A DNA stretch of 64,000 bases from Streptococcus ovis DSM 16829 (GCF_000380125.1 NZ_KB904580.1:149137-213136); one strand, 5' to 3'; shown: positions 1 to 9,085, numbered from the stretch's first letter. Notes: generated from the letters alone by a model not told the origin. Numbers and translations: made by a program.

Positions 1-1122
1 AACTGTTTTTTGAATAAAGTAGGAGTTGGGTGCAGTGATGGTGTAATCATAGGCAATACCAGATTCTATCAAATCACCCAAAGTAGTAGCGTCTACAGTC
101 GCTGACCAAAGTCCGATGGTATTGCTTTGGTGGTCTTCTGGGTGTGCGTCTGTCCCTTTTTGCATCTCAATTTGCGTTTTGACTTGAGCATCCTCTGCAG
201 TGGACTGATAGATGTTTAAAGTAACTTTTGTAGCCGTTGGCGCCCAAAGGTTAAATTGAGCATTTCCATCTTTTAGTGTTGCACCGAGTTCCCCCTTTGC
301 ACCTACGACTTGAACATTTCCTTGCCGATCAACAATTTTATCTGTGTAACCAAATTTTTTATCAAATTCTGGTGTTTGAACATTAAGGAACTGTGAATAC
401 CAGCCATCTGCTTCACCATGATAAATATCTGTATCTGTCAGCTCATTGACTGGGGCGAGAAGTCCATCATCGCTATCTCCAAAAATTTTCTTAGCACCAA
501 CTAACCTATTCCATCCTGTTTGATTTTCTTGAAAATCTGTACCAGTCGCAATGATATAATGAAGTTGTTTTCTGCCAATTTCCGCTTGTACAGTTAGAAT
601 ATACTCTAATTGACCATCTTTTGTTGTAGCACGTTGCATCTCTACCCAGCGACCATCTTTATCATGCTGAGCATTATCTCCCCATACCCACGCATAAAAT
701 CTTCGTCCATCATTATTATTTGTAGGTTTATAATGAACCCGCACAACTGTTCGATTCTCATCAATCTGAGGAGCGGATTCCGGTGTTGATATTGTTGTAG
801 TAGTCGCTTTTGTTGTAGACGGAAGTTCTGTTGTCGTTGGGAGTTCTGTTGTTGTCGGAACTTCCTGTGGAGAGGTTGTATCCTGTGTGATAGGCTCAGC
901 GGTAGTGGTATCCACTACGCCAACGTTTGCATCAGTGACCTGCGTATCTACCGTTGTTTGAGCACGGACATTTCCCGTTTCTTCTGCCAAAACAGCACTG
1001 GCAGGTGTGATGATGCTAGACGCAACAGTGACAGATACAAGACCTATGCTTAACTTCTTCAATGCGTACTTATGTGGTTTCTCCATATGTGACGACCGTT
1101 TAGAGATGGAATGTTGTTTCAT
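1..1122 (-). CDS. Cell-surface pullulanase, N-terminal part (runs off the left edge)
   Basis: This is the first 374 codons of a larger protein. The start at 1122 is followed by a YSIRK-type export signal (KPHKYALKKLSIGLVS, then a hydrophobic stretch ending ASAVLAEE). A Thr/Pro-rich linker (repeats of TTTELP type) spans about residues 60-115. Next comes a beta-rich segment resembling a pullulanase carbohydrate-binding (PUD/CBM41-like) domain, with VRVHYKP and FYAWVWGDN. It is followed by the typical type I pullulanase lead-in to the CBM48-like domain (FNLWAPTATKV, NTIGLWSATV). The family hydrolyses alpha-1,6 bonds of glycogen and pullulan at the cell surface. The catalytic GH13 domain and any LPXTG anchor lie outside the window. 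The gene next to it (PTS EIICBA with malQ) also fits alpha-glucan use. Confidence 0.85.
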   Translation of the reverse strand, partial: MKQHSISKRSSHMEKPHKYALKKLSIGLVSVTVASSIITPASAVLAEETGNVRAQTTVDTQVTDANVGVVDTTTAEPITQDTTSPQEVPTTTELPTTTELPSTTKATTTTISTPESAPQIDENRTVVRVHYKPTNNNDGRRFYAWVWGDNAQHDKDGRWVEMQRATTKDGQLEYILTVQAEIGRKQLHYIIATGTDFQENQTGWNRLVGAKKIFGDSDDGLLAPVNELTDTDIYHGEADGWYSQFLNVQTPEFDKKFGYTDKIVDRQGNVQVVGAKGELGATLKDGNAQFNLWAPTATKVTLNIYQSTAEDAQVKTQIEMQKGTDAHPEDHQSNTIGLWSATVDATTLGDLIESGIAYDYTITAPNSYFIQKTV

Positions 1123-1306
1123 CAGCTACTCCTTGATATTTATTTTAGTAACATTTTATCACACTGCGCAAACGTTTTCAATAAGTAATTGTTTTCGAAC
1201 TCTTTCAGAAATATTTTAGCTCATTTCCATATTTTTTATTTCAATATTCTCAATTATATCTTTATCTGAAAATATTACAAACGTATTACAAATGTTACGT
1301 TTTGTC

Positions 1307-1335
1307 TTGATTCTTGTAATATAATCTGCTATAAT
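1307..1335 (+). promoter_or_regulatory. Sigma-A promoter of the 1366 lipoprotein gene
   Basis: TTGATT at 1307-1312 and TATAAT at 1330-1335 are separated by 17 bp. An AAAGGAAG ribosome-binding site at 1351-1358 follows, just before the ATG at 1366. Confidence 0.7.
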
Positions 1336-1365
1336 ATAAGTGAATTGAAGAAAGGAAGTATCAAC

Positions 1366-2007
1366 ATGCATCTTATGTCAAAAAAACTCTCTACTGTCAT
1401 CTGTCTAATGGCTTCCGTAACGCTACTTGCTGCCTGTGGTCCCAAGCAGGGTAAGCAGGGTAAGGCCAAAGATTCATCTCCTGCCACGGCAACAACTGTC
1501 GCAAAAACAACGCAACAAACTAGCCAAGATACCCCTTCAACAACCGTAAGTACAAACCAAACACCTACTTCTCCTACTCAAGCAGTACCAGTGACCGTCG
1601 AACCTGTAACGACATCTGGTACATTTCCTCCAGAAGTCCTTGGTACATTTTCAGGAAACAGTTTGCAAGCAAAAGATGTTTCCATCACCTTTGCGTCAGA
1701 CGGTACCGTCACAACAACCGCAAACTTCGCTTGGGACGGTGTAGATAATATCCAAAATAGTCAAGCTACGATTAGTTCTGTGACCCTTGTTGCTCCAAAT
1801 ACCTATCGCATTGACCACTTCGATGGAGATATCGAAGCCATCCTTCCAGGAATTACAGGACTTGGAGGAGTATACAACGGCATTATTCAACAGGGCTTCA
1901 AAATCGAAAACGGCACCTTTACCCCTGTTCATTTCATGGCCCCAACACAGGAGGAAATGGATTACAACCGTGCACAAGACTTTGGAGTCACCCTTAACCG
2001 ACAATAA
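1366..2007 (+). CDS. Secreted lipoprotein of unknown function
   Basis: The protein has a short basic N-terminus, a hydrophobic run and a lipobox LLAAC-G, so it should be lipidated and surface-anchored. A low-complexity Thr/Ser/Gln linker (about residues 25-75) follows, then a globular domain of about 135 residues without recognised motifs. The open frame extends upstream to a TTG at 1345, but that codon sits next to the ribosome-binding site AAAGGAAG; the ATG at 1366 has correct spacing and is preferred. It has its own promoter and terminator, so it is monocistronic. The linker-plus-globular design resembles small streptococcal lipoproteins with an extracellular binding domain, but I do not recognise a family. 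Confidence 0.75.
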   Translation: MHLMSKKLSTVICLMASVTLLAACGPKQGKQGKAKDSSPATATTVAKTTQQTSQDTPSTTVSTNQTPTSPTQAVPVTVEPVTTSGTFPPEVLGTFSGNSLQAKDVSITFASDGTVTTTANFAWDGVDNIQNSQATISSVTLVAPNTYRIDHFDGDIEAILPGITGLGGVYNGIIQQGFKIENGTFTPVHFMAPTQEEMDYNRAQDFGVTLNRQ

Positions 2008-2019
2008 CTTTTTATAAAG

Positions 2020-2051
2020 CAAAACTGCCCTGATAATTCAGAGCAGTTTTG
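2020..2051. terminator. Bidirectional terminator between the lipoprotein and EIICBA genes
   Basis: CAAAACTGC at 2020-2028 pairs with GCAGTTTTG at 2043-2051, between convergent genes. An almost identical hairpin, including the loop, recurs at 7496-7528. Confidence 0.75.
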
Positions 2052-2062
2052 TTATGATTTGA

Positions 2063-4228
2063 TTACAATTCAACCTGTGCGACAACAGTTCCTAAAGCAA
2101 CGGTTCCCAATATTGGATGACTCACCGCTTTAATTTCAGCTGTGTTTGTAAATGCAACAACAATCGTCGTTTCACGACCAGCTGCTCGAATGGATTCCAT
2201 GTCTGCTACCAAGAGCAAGTCTCCCGCAACAACTCGTTGGCCTTCTATTACTTTTATAGAGAATGGAGCACCATTTAGAGCTACTGTATCAAGCCCAACA
2301 TGAACTAAGACTTCCAATCCTTCATCTGTTAATAAGCCTAGAGCATGCTTTGTTGGAAAAACACTGGTTACAAGACCTGAAACTGGAGCATAAACATTGC
2401 CATTGATTGGTTCAACGGCATATCCGTCTCCCATCATTTTTTGTGAAAAGACTGGATCATTAACATCTGTAATCGCCATGGCTTGACCTTCTGCAACAGT
2501 TTGTACGTCAACAGAAATTCCTTTAAATGCGACATCAACTGACTCAATTTTGCCAACAACAGATGATGTTGCAGGAATCACAACACCTGATTCTAATAAA
2601 TCTTGAATATCTGATTTCAAGATGTCTGCTTTTGGTCCATAAACCGCTTGAACACCTGAATCTTTAAGAATCAAGCCCATTGCTCCTGCCTGTTTCCAAG
2701 CCAGTTCGTCTCCGACCTGCGCCATCTCCTTGACCGTCACTCGAAGACGTGTCATACAAGCATCTACATCAACAATGTTTTCACGACCACCGAGAAGGTT
2801 GATGATTTGCACTACTTGCGAATTGGCATCTGCAGTTCCTGCTGCATTCGTAGGAGTGTCAATCGTTTCAGTATCGTAGTTGCCGTTTCGACCGGCTGTT
2901 GCAAGATTGAATTTTTTAATCATGAAATCTGCGATAAAGTACATCACTACTGCAAAGAGAGCTGACACCCAAATAAAGTTGATGACATCCATCCCTAGAC
3001 CTGCTTTCAGTGCCATCGGTGTACGTGTCAAGAATTCAATATTCCCAAATGAGTGCATCCGAAGATTTACAATATCTGCCATCGCAAAGGCTGCCCCTTG
3101 AACAAATGCATATACCACATACAATGGCAAGGCAGCAAACATGAACATGAATTCAATTGGTTCTGTTACACCTGTTAGAAATACAGCTAGAGCAGAGGAT
3201 AAAAACATCCCTTTGTATTTCTTCATCTTGTCTTTGTCTACATTGCGGTACATCGCAAAGGTCAAGCCCATCAAGATACCTGTTGAACCAATCATTTGTC
3301 CCACTTTAAAACGAGCTGGGGTAATCTGAGCAAGAAGGTCATTGTACTGTGCCATATCGCCAGCCCCCTTCAAGTTAATCAAGTCTGTCACCCATGCGAG
3401 CCACAATGGGTCTTGACCGAATACCTGACTGCCAGCTTGCGCACCTGTTAAAATATCATAAGTTCCCCCAAGTGAAGTATAGTTCATTGGGATGGTCAAC
3501 ATATGATGGAGACCAAATGGTAATAGAAGTCGTTCTAATGTACCATAAACAAATGGTGCTAAGATTGGTGCTGTATCTTGTGAAGTTGCAATCCATTTCC
3601 CAAAACCATTGATACCTGTTTGAATGACCGGCCAGAAGATAGCCAAAATTAACGCTACCAGCACGGAACGAACAATTACAACAAATGGTACAAAGCGTTT
3701 CCCATTAAAGAAGGTCAACACATCTGGTAATTTACGATAGTTGTAATATTTATTATAGGCTGTTGCTCCAACAAAACCTGCAATAATTCCGATGAATACC
3801 CCCATATTCAAGGCTGGTTGTCCTAAAATATTAATAAAATAACCATTTACTGGAATCACTGTACCGAAGACTGTACGGACAGTTGCCTCAGAATCTGCAA
3901 GCATATCTGTCGTCACACCAAAGAAATGACCTGTAATAAGATTCATCAAGATGAAAGCAAGACCTGCCGAGAAAGCGCCTCCTGCTCGTTCTTTTGCCCA
4001 GCTACCACCAATTGCAAGTGCAAATAGCAAGTGAAGATTGCCAATAATCCCCCAACCAATCTGCGCAATGATATTTCCAATTCGAATCAATAATTCTGAA
4101 TCTGGATTCATCAAGGGAATCGAATTCCCGATACTGACCATCAAACCTGCTGCAGGCATGACAGCAATAACCACCATCAAACATTTCCCGAATTTTTGCC
4201 AAAATTCAAAACTCAATAATTTTTTCAT
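2063..4228 (-). CDS. malT: PTS EIICBA transporter, glucose/maltose family (MalT/PtsG type)
   Basis: This 721-residue protein takes up and phosphorylates a sugar with phosphate from HPr. The order is EIIC (about 1-440, some ten membrane segments, with GVTEPIEFMFMF), EIIB (about 475-550, phospho-cysteine in DACMTRLRV) and EIIA of the Crr type (about 590-721, phospho-histidine in HVGLDTV). AAGGAGA precedes the ATG. It is the last gene of a leftward operon with an EEP-family protein and malQ, opposite a GntR/UTRA regulator. The malQ neighbour and the pullulanase nearby favour maltose or maltodextrin as substrate; glucose cannot be excluded from sequence. The gene looks intact. Confidence 0.85.
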   Translation of the reverse strand: MKKLLSFEFWQKFGKCLMVVIAVMPAAGLMVSIGNSIPLMNPDSELLIRIGNIIAQIGWGIIGNLHLLFALAIGGSWAKERAGGAFSAGLAFILMNLITGHFFGVTTDMLADSEATVRTVFGTVIPVNGYFINILGQPALNMGVFIGIIAGFVGATAYNKYYNYRKLPDVLTFFNGKRFVPFVVIVRSVLVALILAIFWPVIQTGINGFGKWIATSQDTAPILAPFVYGTLERLLLPFGLHHMLTIPMNYTSLGGTYDILTGAQAGSQVFGQDPLWLAWVTDLINLKGAGDMAQYNDLLAQITPARFKVGQMIGSTGILMGLTFAMYRNVDKDKMKKYKGMFLSSALAVFLTGVTEPIEFMFMFAALPLYVVYAFVQGAAFAMADIVNLRMHSFGNIEFLTRTPMALKAGLGMDVINFIWVSALFAVVMYFIADFMIKKFNLATAGRNGNYDTETIDTPTNAAGTADANSQVVQIINLLGGRENIVDVDACMTRLRVTVKEMAQVGDELAWKQAGAMGLILKDSGVQAVYGPKADILKSDIQDLLESGVVIPATSSVVGKIESVDVAFKGISVDVQTVAEGQAMAITDVNDPVFSQKMMGDGYAVEPINGNVYAPVSGLVTSVFPTKHALGLLTDEGLEVLVHVGLDTVALNGAPFSIKVIEGQRVVAGDLLLVADMESIRAAGRETTIVVAFTNTAEIKAVSHPILGTVALGTVVAQVEL

Positions 4229-4267
4229 TGGTTCTCCTTTTTACAATGTTAATTTTTTATAACTTAT

Positions 4268-5062
4268 TTATGTGAGACTTAGCTCTACTTCGACGCCAAA
4301 ATGGTCTGAAATAATTGGTTGATTTCTTCCGTTAAAAATCACTCGATTCGATAATACCCTCCTCTCTTCTGTTAAAAAGACATAATCCAACCGTTTTTCT
4401 TGGGTGTGTTGACTCCAACCGTCAATCGCTTTTTCAACTGTTATGCCACTATCTTTTGTGGCTGCCAATTCATAACTATCTCGAAGCCCTAAATCTTTGA
4501 TGGCTTCATAGGTGGATACATCGGACAAGGCATCTGTATTGAAATCTCCCATTAGGACTTTAAGATGATCCGTTGAGGTTCGATCAAGAATCGCTTGGAT
4601 ATTCTCCAATTGATTCTCTCCTTGAGAATCTGGAAGATTGATATGGCAAGAATACAACTCTACCAACTGGTCTTCATAGTAGACTGTCACGCCTAAAACC
4701 TTACGAGATAAGATGGAATCAATTGTTTTGTGCCTACTACAATAAAATTCATCTACTTCATAAACAGGTAATTTTGTTAACATTGCCAGACCTTCATCAT
4801 AAGTATCATATCCAATGTGTGAGTTGGTCCAAAAGTATGAATAGTCCTGAATTCCAAGATTTCTTAATCTTTCTAAAAGCACTAGCCCATAATTATCCTG
4901 TTTTAATTCTTTTCCAACCGAGGGAGCTTTTCGCTGTTGATTAACCTCTTGAAGTGCAATGACATCATAGGCCCGCTCTGCAATCGTCCGAGCCAGTATA
5001 TCCAATTTTTCAGACGGATTCTCTTCCATCCAAGCGTGGACATTTACCGTCAATAATTTCAT
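4268..5062 (-). CDS. Endonuclease/exonuclease/phosphatase (EEP) family hydrolase
   Basis: This 264-residue single-domain protein has the metal-dependent EEP fold signature: LTVNVHAW at the N-terminus, the metal-binding Glu in VIALQEVN, MGDFNTD near residue 170, RLDYVFL and the C-terminal ISDHFGVEVE with the catalytic Asp-His. No signal peptide is seen, so it is probably cytosolic. The family includes DNases, phosphodiesterases and sphingomyelinase-like enzymes, and the substrate cannot be read from the sequence. It is sandwiched between malQ and the EIICBA gene with short spacers, so it is co-transcribed with them and may act on a phosphorylated compound of that pathway (inference). The GGAGGAG ribosome-binding site is strong. 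Confidence 0.8.
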   Translation of the reverse strand: MKLLTVNVHAWMEENPSEKLDILARTIAERAYDVIALQEVNQQRKAPSVGKELKQDNYGLVLLERLRNLGIQDYSYFWTNSHIGYDTYDEGLAMLTKLPVYEVDEFYCSRHKTIDSILSRKVLGVTVYYEDQLVELYSCHINLPDSQGENQLENIQAILDRTSTDHLKVLMGDFNTDALSDVSTYEAIKDLGLRDSYELAATKDSGITVEKAIDGWSQHTQEKRLDYVFLTEERRVLSNRVIFNGRNQPIISDHFGVEVELSLT

Positions 5063-5082
5063 ATCTCCTCCATAAAATAGGG

Positions 5083-6594
5083 CTACTCTTCTAGGGCTTC
5101 ATTGCTTCTTTGATAAAGCTTCGTCATCTTCCGTAGAAAGTCCTTTTTGTCCTGAGTCAACTCTTCTGTTCGCATCCGCCATTCCCAGTTACCACCAATG
5201 GTAGATGGTCTGTTCATACGGCTTTCCTTCCCTAAATTCAGTATGTCTTGCATGCTGGCAATTACGGTATTGCTCACAGTAGCAAATAAGATCCGGAGCA
5301 TGGCTTGATTCACAAGCTCATGTGGGTTGCGATGGCTATAGTCATCAACATATGCTTGTTGCTCTGTTGTCAATTGATCATACCATTCATTGACCACTTC
5401 ATTATCGTGTGTACCAAGATAGGCAATCGAATGCGCAATACATCTGTGAGGGGCATCGATGCTCTTACCAGTGATATCACTCAGACCAAACTCTAAAATT
5501 TTCATCCCAGGATAGCCACAATCATTTAGCAATTGACGAGCTTTGTCATCTATATTACCCAAATCTTCTGCAATAATTGGCAAGTCCCCCAAGCTCTCCT
5601 TAACCGTTTTAAACAGCTTATATCCTGGACCTGGTTGCCATGTTCCAATGCGAGCAACTGCGGCATTCCCATCTACTTGCCAATAATCTGAGAATCCTTT
5701 AAAGTGATCAATTCGTAAAACATCATATAACTTCAAACTCTCACGAATGCGATAAATCCATCAACTAAATCCTGTTTTTTCATGCTGGTTCCAATCATAA
5801 AGGGGATTCCCCCATAATTGGCCATCTGCACTAAAATTATCAGCCGGTACTCCCGCTACATAGAGTGGTTTCCTCTGCTCATCCAACTGAAATAATTGAG
5901 GCTGAGTCCATACTTCTACACTATCAGCTGATACATAGATGGGCATATCCCCTATAATCTTAATGTGGCGGTCATTTGCATATTGTTTTAATGCCTTCCA
6001 TTGACTGAAAAAGAAATACTGACAGGCTTTGAAATAGTCAATTTGCTCTGCCAAATCTTGTCGGTAACGAGCAAGTGCTACTTCGTCTCGAGAAATGACG
6101 GCTTGGTCAGGCCAATCCTGTAATGCCTTGTTGCCAAAATATTCCTTTATCGCCATAAACTCAGCATAAGCATCTAGCCAAGAGGAATTCGCCGTTTTAA
6201 AGGCTGAAAAAATGGACTGTGCAGTTGTATCCTTCAAAAAATTTTGAACTGCTAATTCTAAAATAGGTCTACGAGCCTGAAACAACAACGCATAATCTAC
6301 TTTCTCAGGATTTGTTCCAAAATCAACACGCTCATAATCACTTTTATCTAACCAGCCCTCCCTAGCCAATAAATCAAAATCAATCAAATGCGTATTTCCA
6401 GCAATAGCAGAAAAAGATTGATAGGGAGAATCCCCATAACTTGTGGTTGTTAACGGAAGAATCTGCCAATAACTTTGTTTTGTTTCTACTAAGAAATCCA
6501 CGAAATCATAGGCAGATTGTCCAAAGGTCCCAATCCCAAATTTCCCTGCTAAAGAAGTAATGTGCATCAATACACCACTTGTTCTTTTGAACAT
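5083..6594 (-). pseudogene. malQ: 4-alpha-glucanotransferase (amylomaltase) with an in-frame TGA
   Basis: The two open segments (6594-5761 and 5736-5083) lie in the same frame and together make a normal-length MalQ of about 503 residues. They are separated by a TGA at 5763-5761, codon 278, directly before a TGG, in the context EKTGFS-stop-WIYRIRESLK. The family has two adjacent tryptophans there, so this is a single G-to-A change of TGG. The upstream half has the MalQ lead motifs (SLAGKFGIGTFG, YGDSPYQSFS, IIGDMPIYV). The downstream half carries RIDHFKG with the catalytic Asp region, IIAEDLG and YLGTHDNE. The product would normally disproportionate maltodextrins. As read, only an inactive 277-residue fragment is made. 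A base-call error is the alternative. Confidence 0.88.
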
Positions 6595-6626
6595 AAACTA
6601 GTCCCTTTCCAATTGAATGCACTTTC

Positions 6627-6655
6627 ATTTTAACGGAACCGTTTTCATTTGTCAA
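6627..6655 (-). promoter_or_regulatory. Promoter of the malQ operon with a cre-like element in the spacer
   Basis: On the minus strand TTGACA (6655-6650) and TAAAAT (6632-6627) are 17 bp apart. The spacer contains TGAAAACGGTTCCG (6647-6634), which fits the catabolite-response consensus at about 12 of 14 positions. This suggests CcpA repression when glucose is present (inference). Confidence 0.65.
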
Positions 6656-6659
6656 TAGG

Positions 6660-6690
6660 TTTTACGTAATAATTTAAAGTTTTACGTAAA
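6660..6690. promoter_or_regulatory. Two palindromic operator sites for the divergent GntR regulator
   Basis: TTTTACGTAA occurs at 6660-6669 and again at 6680-6689. Each contains the perfect palindrome TTACGTAA, and the two start 20 bp apart, about two helical turns. They lie just upstream of the malQ promoter, between it and the divergent regulator gene, which is the expected place for its operators. Confidence 0.5.
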
Positions 6691-6776
6691 TGTCGTCAAA
6701 AAATAATATACCATGCCATGTCATTTTATGGTACACTAGAAATACAGAGGATTATCACTCAGGAAGATGGGAAAAG

Positions 6777-7484
6777 ATGAGCAAATACAAAAAAGTCTAC
6801 ACAGACATCAAAAATAAAATTGAACAAAATATCTGGGATGCCAATCAAGAACTCCCTACCGAAAATGAATTAATGGAGCTCTATTCTTATTCAAAAGATA
6901 CTATTCGAAAAGCTCTCTCTATGCTTGAATTAGATGGTTATATTCAAAAAAGACAGGGGAAAAATTCAATTGTTTTGGACCACCACCTCGTGAAGAAACA
7001 ATACGTGTCCGAAATCAGAACGGTTGATGAATTAAACAAAAATGCTCAGCATGATATCCATACACAGTTGCTTGAACTCTATATTGTTCAAGGTGAAAAA
7101 GAGCTGATGGAGAACTTTGAGGTAGATGAGAAAGTGGATTTTTATCGAGTGGCGCGCGTCCGTAGTATTGACCAGAAGCGCTTAGAGTATGACATTTCCT
7201 ACTTTGATCGTCGCATCGTCCCCTATCTTAATCAAGAAATTGCTGAACATTCGATTTACCGCTATTTAGAAGAAGAATTGCAATTAAAAATCTCACACTC
7301 TAGACGCGAAATATCCTTTCGCTACGCTACTGAAAGCGAACGGCAACACATGGATTTGGAAGGATATGATATGGTCGTTGTTGTCACGAGTACAACTTAT
7401 CTATCCAACGGTCAACCCTTCCAATATGGTAGTATCAGCTACCGTCCAGATCAAGTGACATTCGTATCTATGGCCAAGCGGTAA
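6777..7484 (+). CDS. GntR-family transcriptional regulator with UTRA domain (TreR-like)
   Basis: This 235-residue regulator has an N-terminal winged helix of the GntR type (YTDIKNKIEQN, LPTENELMELY, TIRKALSMLELDGYIQKRQGKNS) and a C-terminal UTRA effector domain (SIYRYLEEEL, REISF, YDMVVVVTS, FQYGSISYRPDQ). The overall pattern is closest to trehalose-operon repressors. The open frame extends to 6690, but the ATG at 6777 after GGGAAAAG gives the family-typical start (MSKYKKVYTDIK). It is divergent from malQ-EEP-EIICBA, so it most likely senses a phosphorylated sugar and controls that operon. Effector and sign of regulation are not visible. Confidence 0.82.
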   Translation: MSKYKKVYTDIKNKIEQNIWDANQELPTENELMELYSYSKDTIRKALSMLELDGYIQKRQGKNSIVLDHHLVKKQYVSEIRTVDELNKNAQHDIHTQLLELYIVQGEKELMENFEVDEKVDFYRVARVRSIDQKRLEYDISYFDRRIVPYLNQEIAEHSIYRYLEEELQLKISHSRREISFRYATESERQHMDLEGYDMVVVVTSTTYLSNGQPFQYGSISYRPDQVTFVSMAKR

Positions 7485-7495
7485 AAGAACAGAGG

Positions 7496-7528
7496 AAAAC
7501 TGCCCTGATGATTCAGAGCAGTTTTTTT
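7496..7528. terminator. Terminator after the GntR gene
   Basis: AAAACTGC at 7496-7503 pairs with GCAGTTTT at 7518-7525 and a T-run follows. The loop differs by one base from the terminator at 2020-2051. It also serves the convergent GNAT gene. Confidence 0.75.
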
Positions 7529-7530
7529 GA

Positions 7531-7956
7531 CTATAATTCTTTCAAAAAGCGTTTTTGGTCGGGACGTTCCTGATAGCCTAGAGCCCGATAAAATTCATGA
7601 GCGCCTCTGCGGTTAATTCCTGAATTAACTCGAATACCCGCAACTCCTGCCTGTCTTGCGCTATCTTCCAAGGCCACCATAAGTTCTCTCCCAATCCCCT
7701 GCCCCTGAACACAGCTTGCTACAGCCAAGCCCAGCACATTCCAGAGTGGTTTGAAATAGAGCGTTTCGTATAATTGAGCGTGGACATAACCCGCTACCTG
7801 CCCATCGACCTCAGCCACCAGAAGACAATGCTGAGAACTCTCTAGCAAACGAGCAATGTTTCTGGTTGTCGCCTCCCTGTCTAAATCATAGTCTAATTCT
7901 TCATTATTTAACTGGCAGATAGCCTCACTATCCTTTTCCACCATCGGTCGAATCAT
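7531..7956 (-). CDS. GNAT-family N-acetyltransferase
   Basis: At 141 residues this is a complete single GNAT domain. It carries the beta4-alpha3 acetyl-CoA signature (VASCVQGQGIGRELMVALE) and the late motif NRRGAHEFYRALGYQ. It transfers an acetyl group from acetyl-CoA to an unknown amine. The ATG at 7956 has a GGAGGTGG ribosome-binding site and lies inside the last 29 bases of the upstream MmcQ-EVE gene, so the two are translationally coupled. Nothing indicates the substrate. Confidence 0.8.
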   Translation of the reverse strand: MIRPMVEKDSEAICQLNNEELDYDLDREATTRNIARLLESSQHCLLVAEVDGQVAGYVHAQLYETLYFKPLWNVLGLAVASCVQGQGIGRELMVALEDSARQAGVAGIRVNSGINRRGAHEFYRALGYQERPDQKRFLKEL

Positions 7957-9001
7957 CTGATGCCACCTCCTTTATGGCTGTAATTAATTCCTTGGTCATC
8001 CGACGAGGTCCTCGGATATTGGTCACACCGCATTCCTTGAGGCGGTCAATTGGAAATATCTCGTCTTCAAACTTCTCTACTAATTCCAACTTCATTCGCT
8101 TGGATTCAGCGGACTTTTCGAGACCGTCTTCTAGCACACGGCACAGATAACGAAGGGATCGAATAGGCGCTGTCATGTATATGGCTAGAAAATCGCCCTT
8201 ACGAATCGAAGCCTTTTGAGGCCAATCGACAATCGAATGTGCCGCAAATTCCGCATCAATATCATAATAGTTTGGATTGGCAGGTAGTATCCAATAATTC
8301 GGCCCCTCACTTCTTGCCAACGCATTGGGATTTGCTAGTTTTCGACTATTCTCCAGCAAGTTCCAGACCTCATCATCTGACAAACTATCGTTTAAAACAA
8401 GGGAAATCCACGTTTTTTTCGACATATGGTAAGACGGATAAATCCCCTCCTTACCCAGCAAAGTTTCCATATCAGTAGGCGCCACTTTAAGATTGACCAC
8501 CTCCACTGTCTGCTCTGCTATTTCTTGGGCAAAATCACCCAGCTTTTTCCACTGTAAAGGAAAGATAAGAGCATACCACTTGCCACCGATACGATAAGAG
8601 CTGTAAGTTGGATATTTTTCAAAAGGATAATCCAAAGGGTCGCCCCACTCCTGTGCGATCCGACGGGCTAAACGGTTCATCTGTTGGCTGATAAAGGGCT
8701 GGTTCTCAAAGCAAGCTTCTACAATCCGACTGAGTACAGCAAGATAGGCTGCTCGCACCTGGCCAACAAAGTTTCCCACCGCTGTCGTAACGTGTAAGGC
8801 TGTATACACTTCCCCCAAGTCCACATCGATGACACGCCCTGTCAACTGTCCCTTTTTATCCAGCAGTACTTCTACTTCAAAGTCTCCTGATAACATCAGC
8901 TCTCGGTAAACATAGCCCTGCTCTGTCTGGACAAAGCCAAATGGCAACAAATTCTCTAAAATGACACGTTTTCTCTCAAACAATCCCTCTTCGATTCCCA
9001 T
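7928..9001 (-). CDS. MmcQ/YjbR-type protein fused to an EVE-like domain
   Basis: This 357-residue protein appears to be two-domain. The first about 210 residues look like the MmcQ/YjbR (CyaY-like) fold, with YPFEKYPTYSSYRIGGKWYALIFPL and YPSYHMSKKTWISLVLND. The last about 140 residues resemble an EVE/PUA-like module (YWILPANPNYYDIDAEF, IRKGDFLAIYMTAPI). MmcQ/YjbR proteins are proposed DNA binders, and EVE domains read modified bases or RNA in known cases. The pair might therefore act in nucleic-acid sensing (inference). AAGGAGGAAGT precedes the ATG. It overlaps the GNAT gene by 29 bases. Confidence 0.7.
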   Translation of the reverse strand: MGIEEGLFERKRVILENLLPFGFVQTEQGYVYRELMLSGDFEVEVLLDKKGQLTGRVIDVDLGEVYTALHVTTAVGNFVGQVRAAYLAVLSRIVEACFENQPFISQQMNRLARRIAQEWGDPLDYPFEKYPTYSSYRIGGKWYALIFPLQWKKLGDFAQEIAEQTVEVVNLKVAPTDMETLLGKEGIYPSYHMSKKTWISLVLNDSLSDDEVWNLLENSRKLANPNALARSEGPNYWILPANPNYYDIDAEFAAHSIVDWPQKASIRKGDFLAIYMTAPIRSLRYLCRVLEDGLEKSAESKRMKLELVEKFEDEIFPIDRLKECGVTNIRGPRRMTKELITAIKEVASDDSTDGGKG

Positions 9002-9056
9002 ACTTCCTCCTTATGTTGACTGTATTATATCAAATTTCGCTGGAAATACCTCATTT

Positions 9057-9085
9057 CTGACAGTGAGCAGGCTTCATGCTACAAT
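9057..9085 (+). promoter_or_regulatory. Promoter of the phosphoesterase gene, probably giving a leaderless mRNA
   Basis: CTGACA at 9057-9062 and TACAAT at 9080-9085 are 17 bp apart. Only six bases separate the -10 from the ATG at 9092, and no Shine-Dalgarno is present, so transcription should begin at or next to the start codon. Confidence 0.6.

Noticed and set aside
5761-5763. Selenocysteine recoding of the malQ TGA
   Set aside because: The position is a conserved Trp next to another Trp, no SECIS-like hairpin is apparent, and streptococci lack the selenocysteine machinery.
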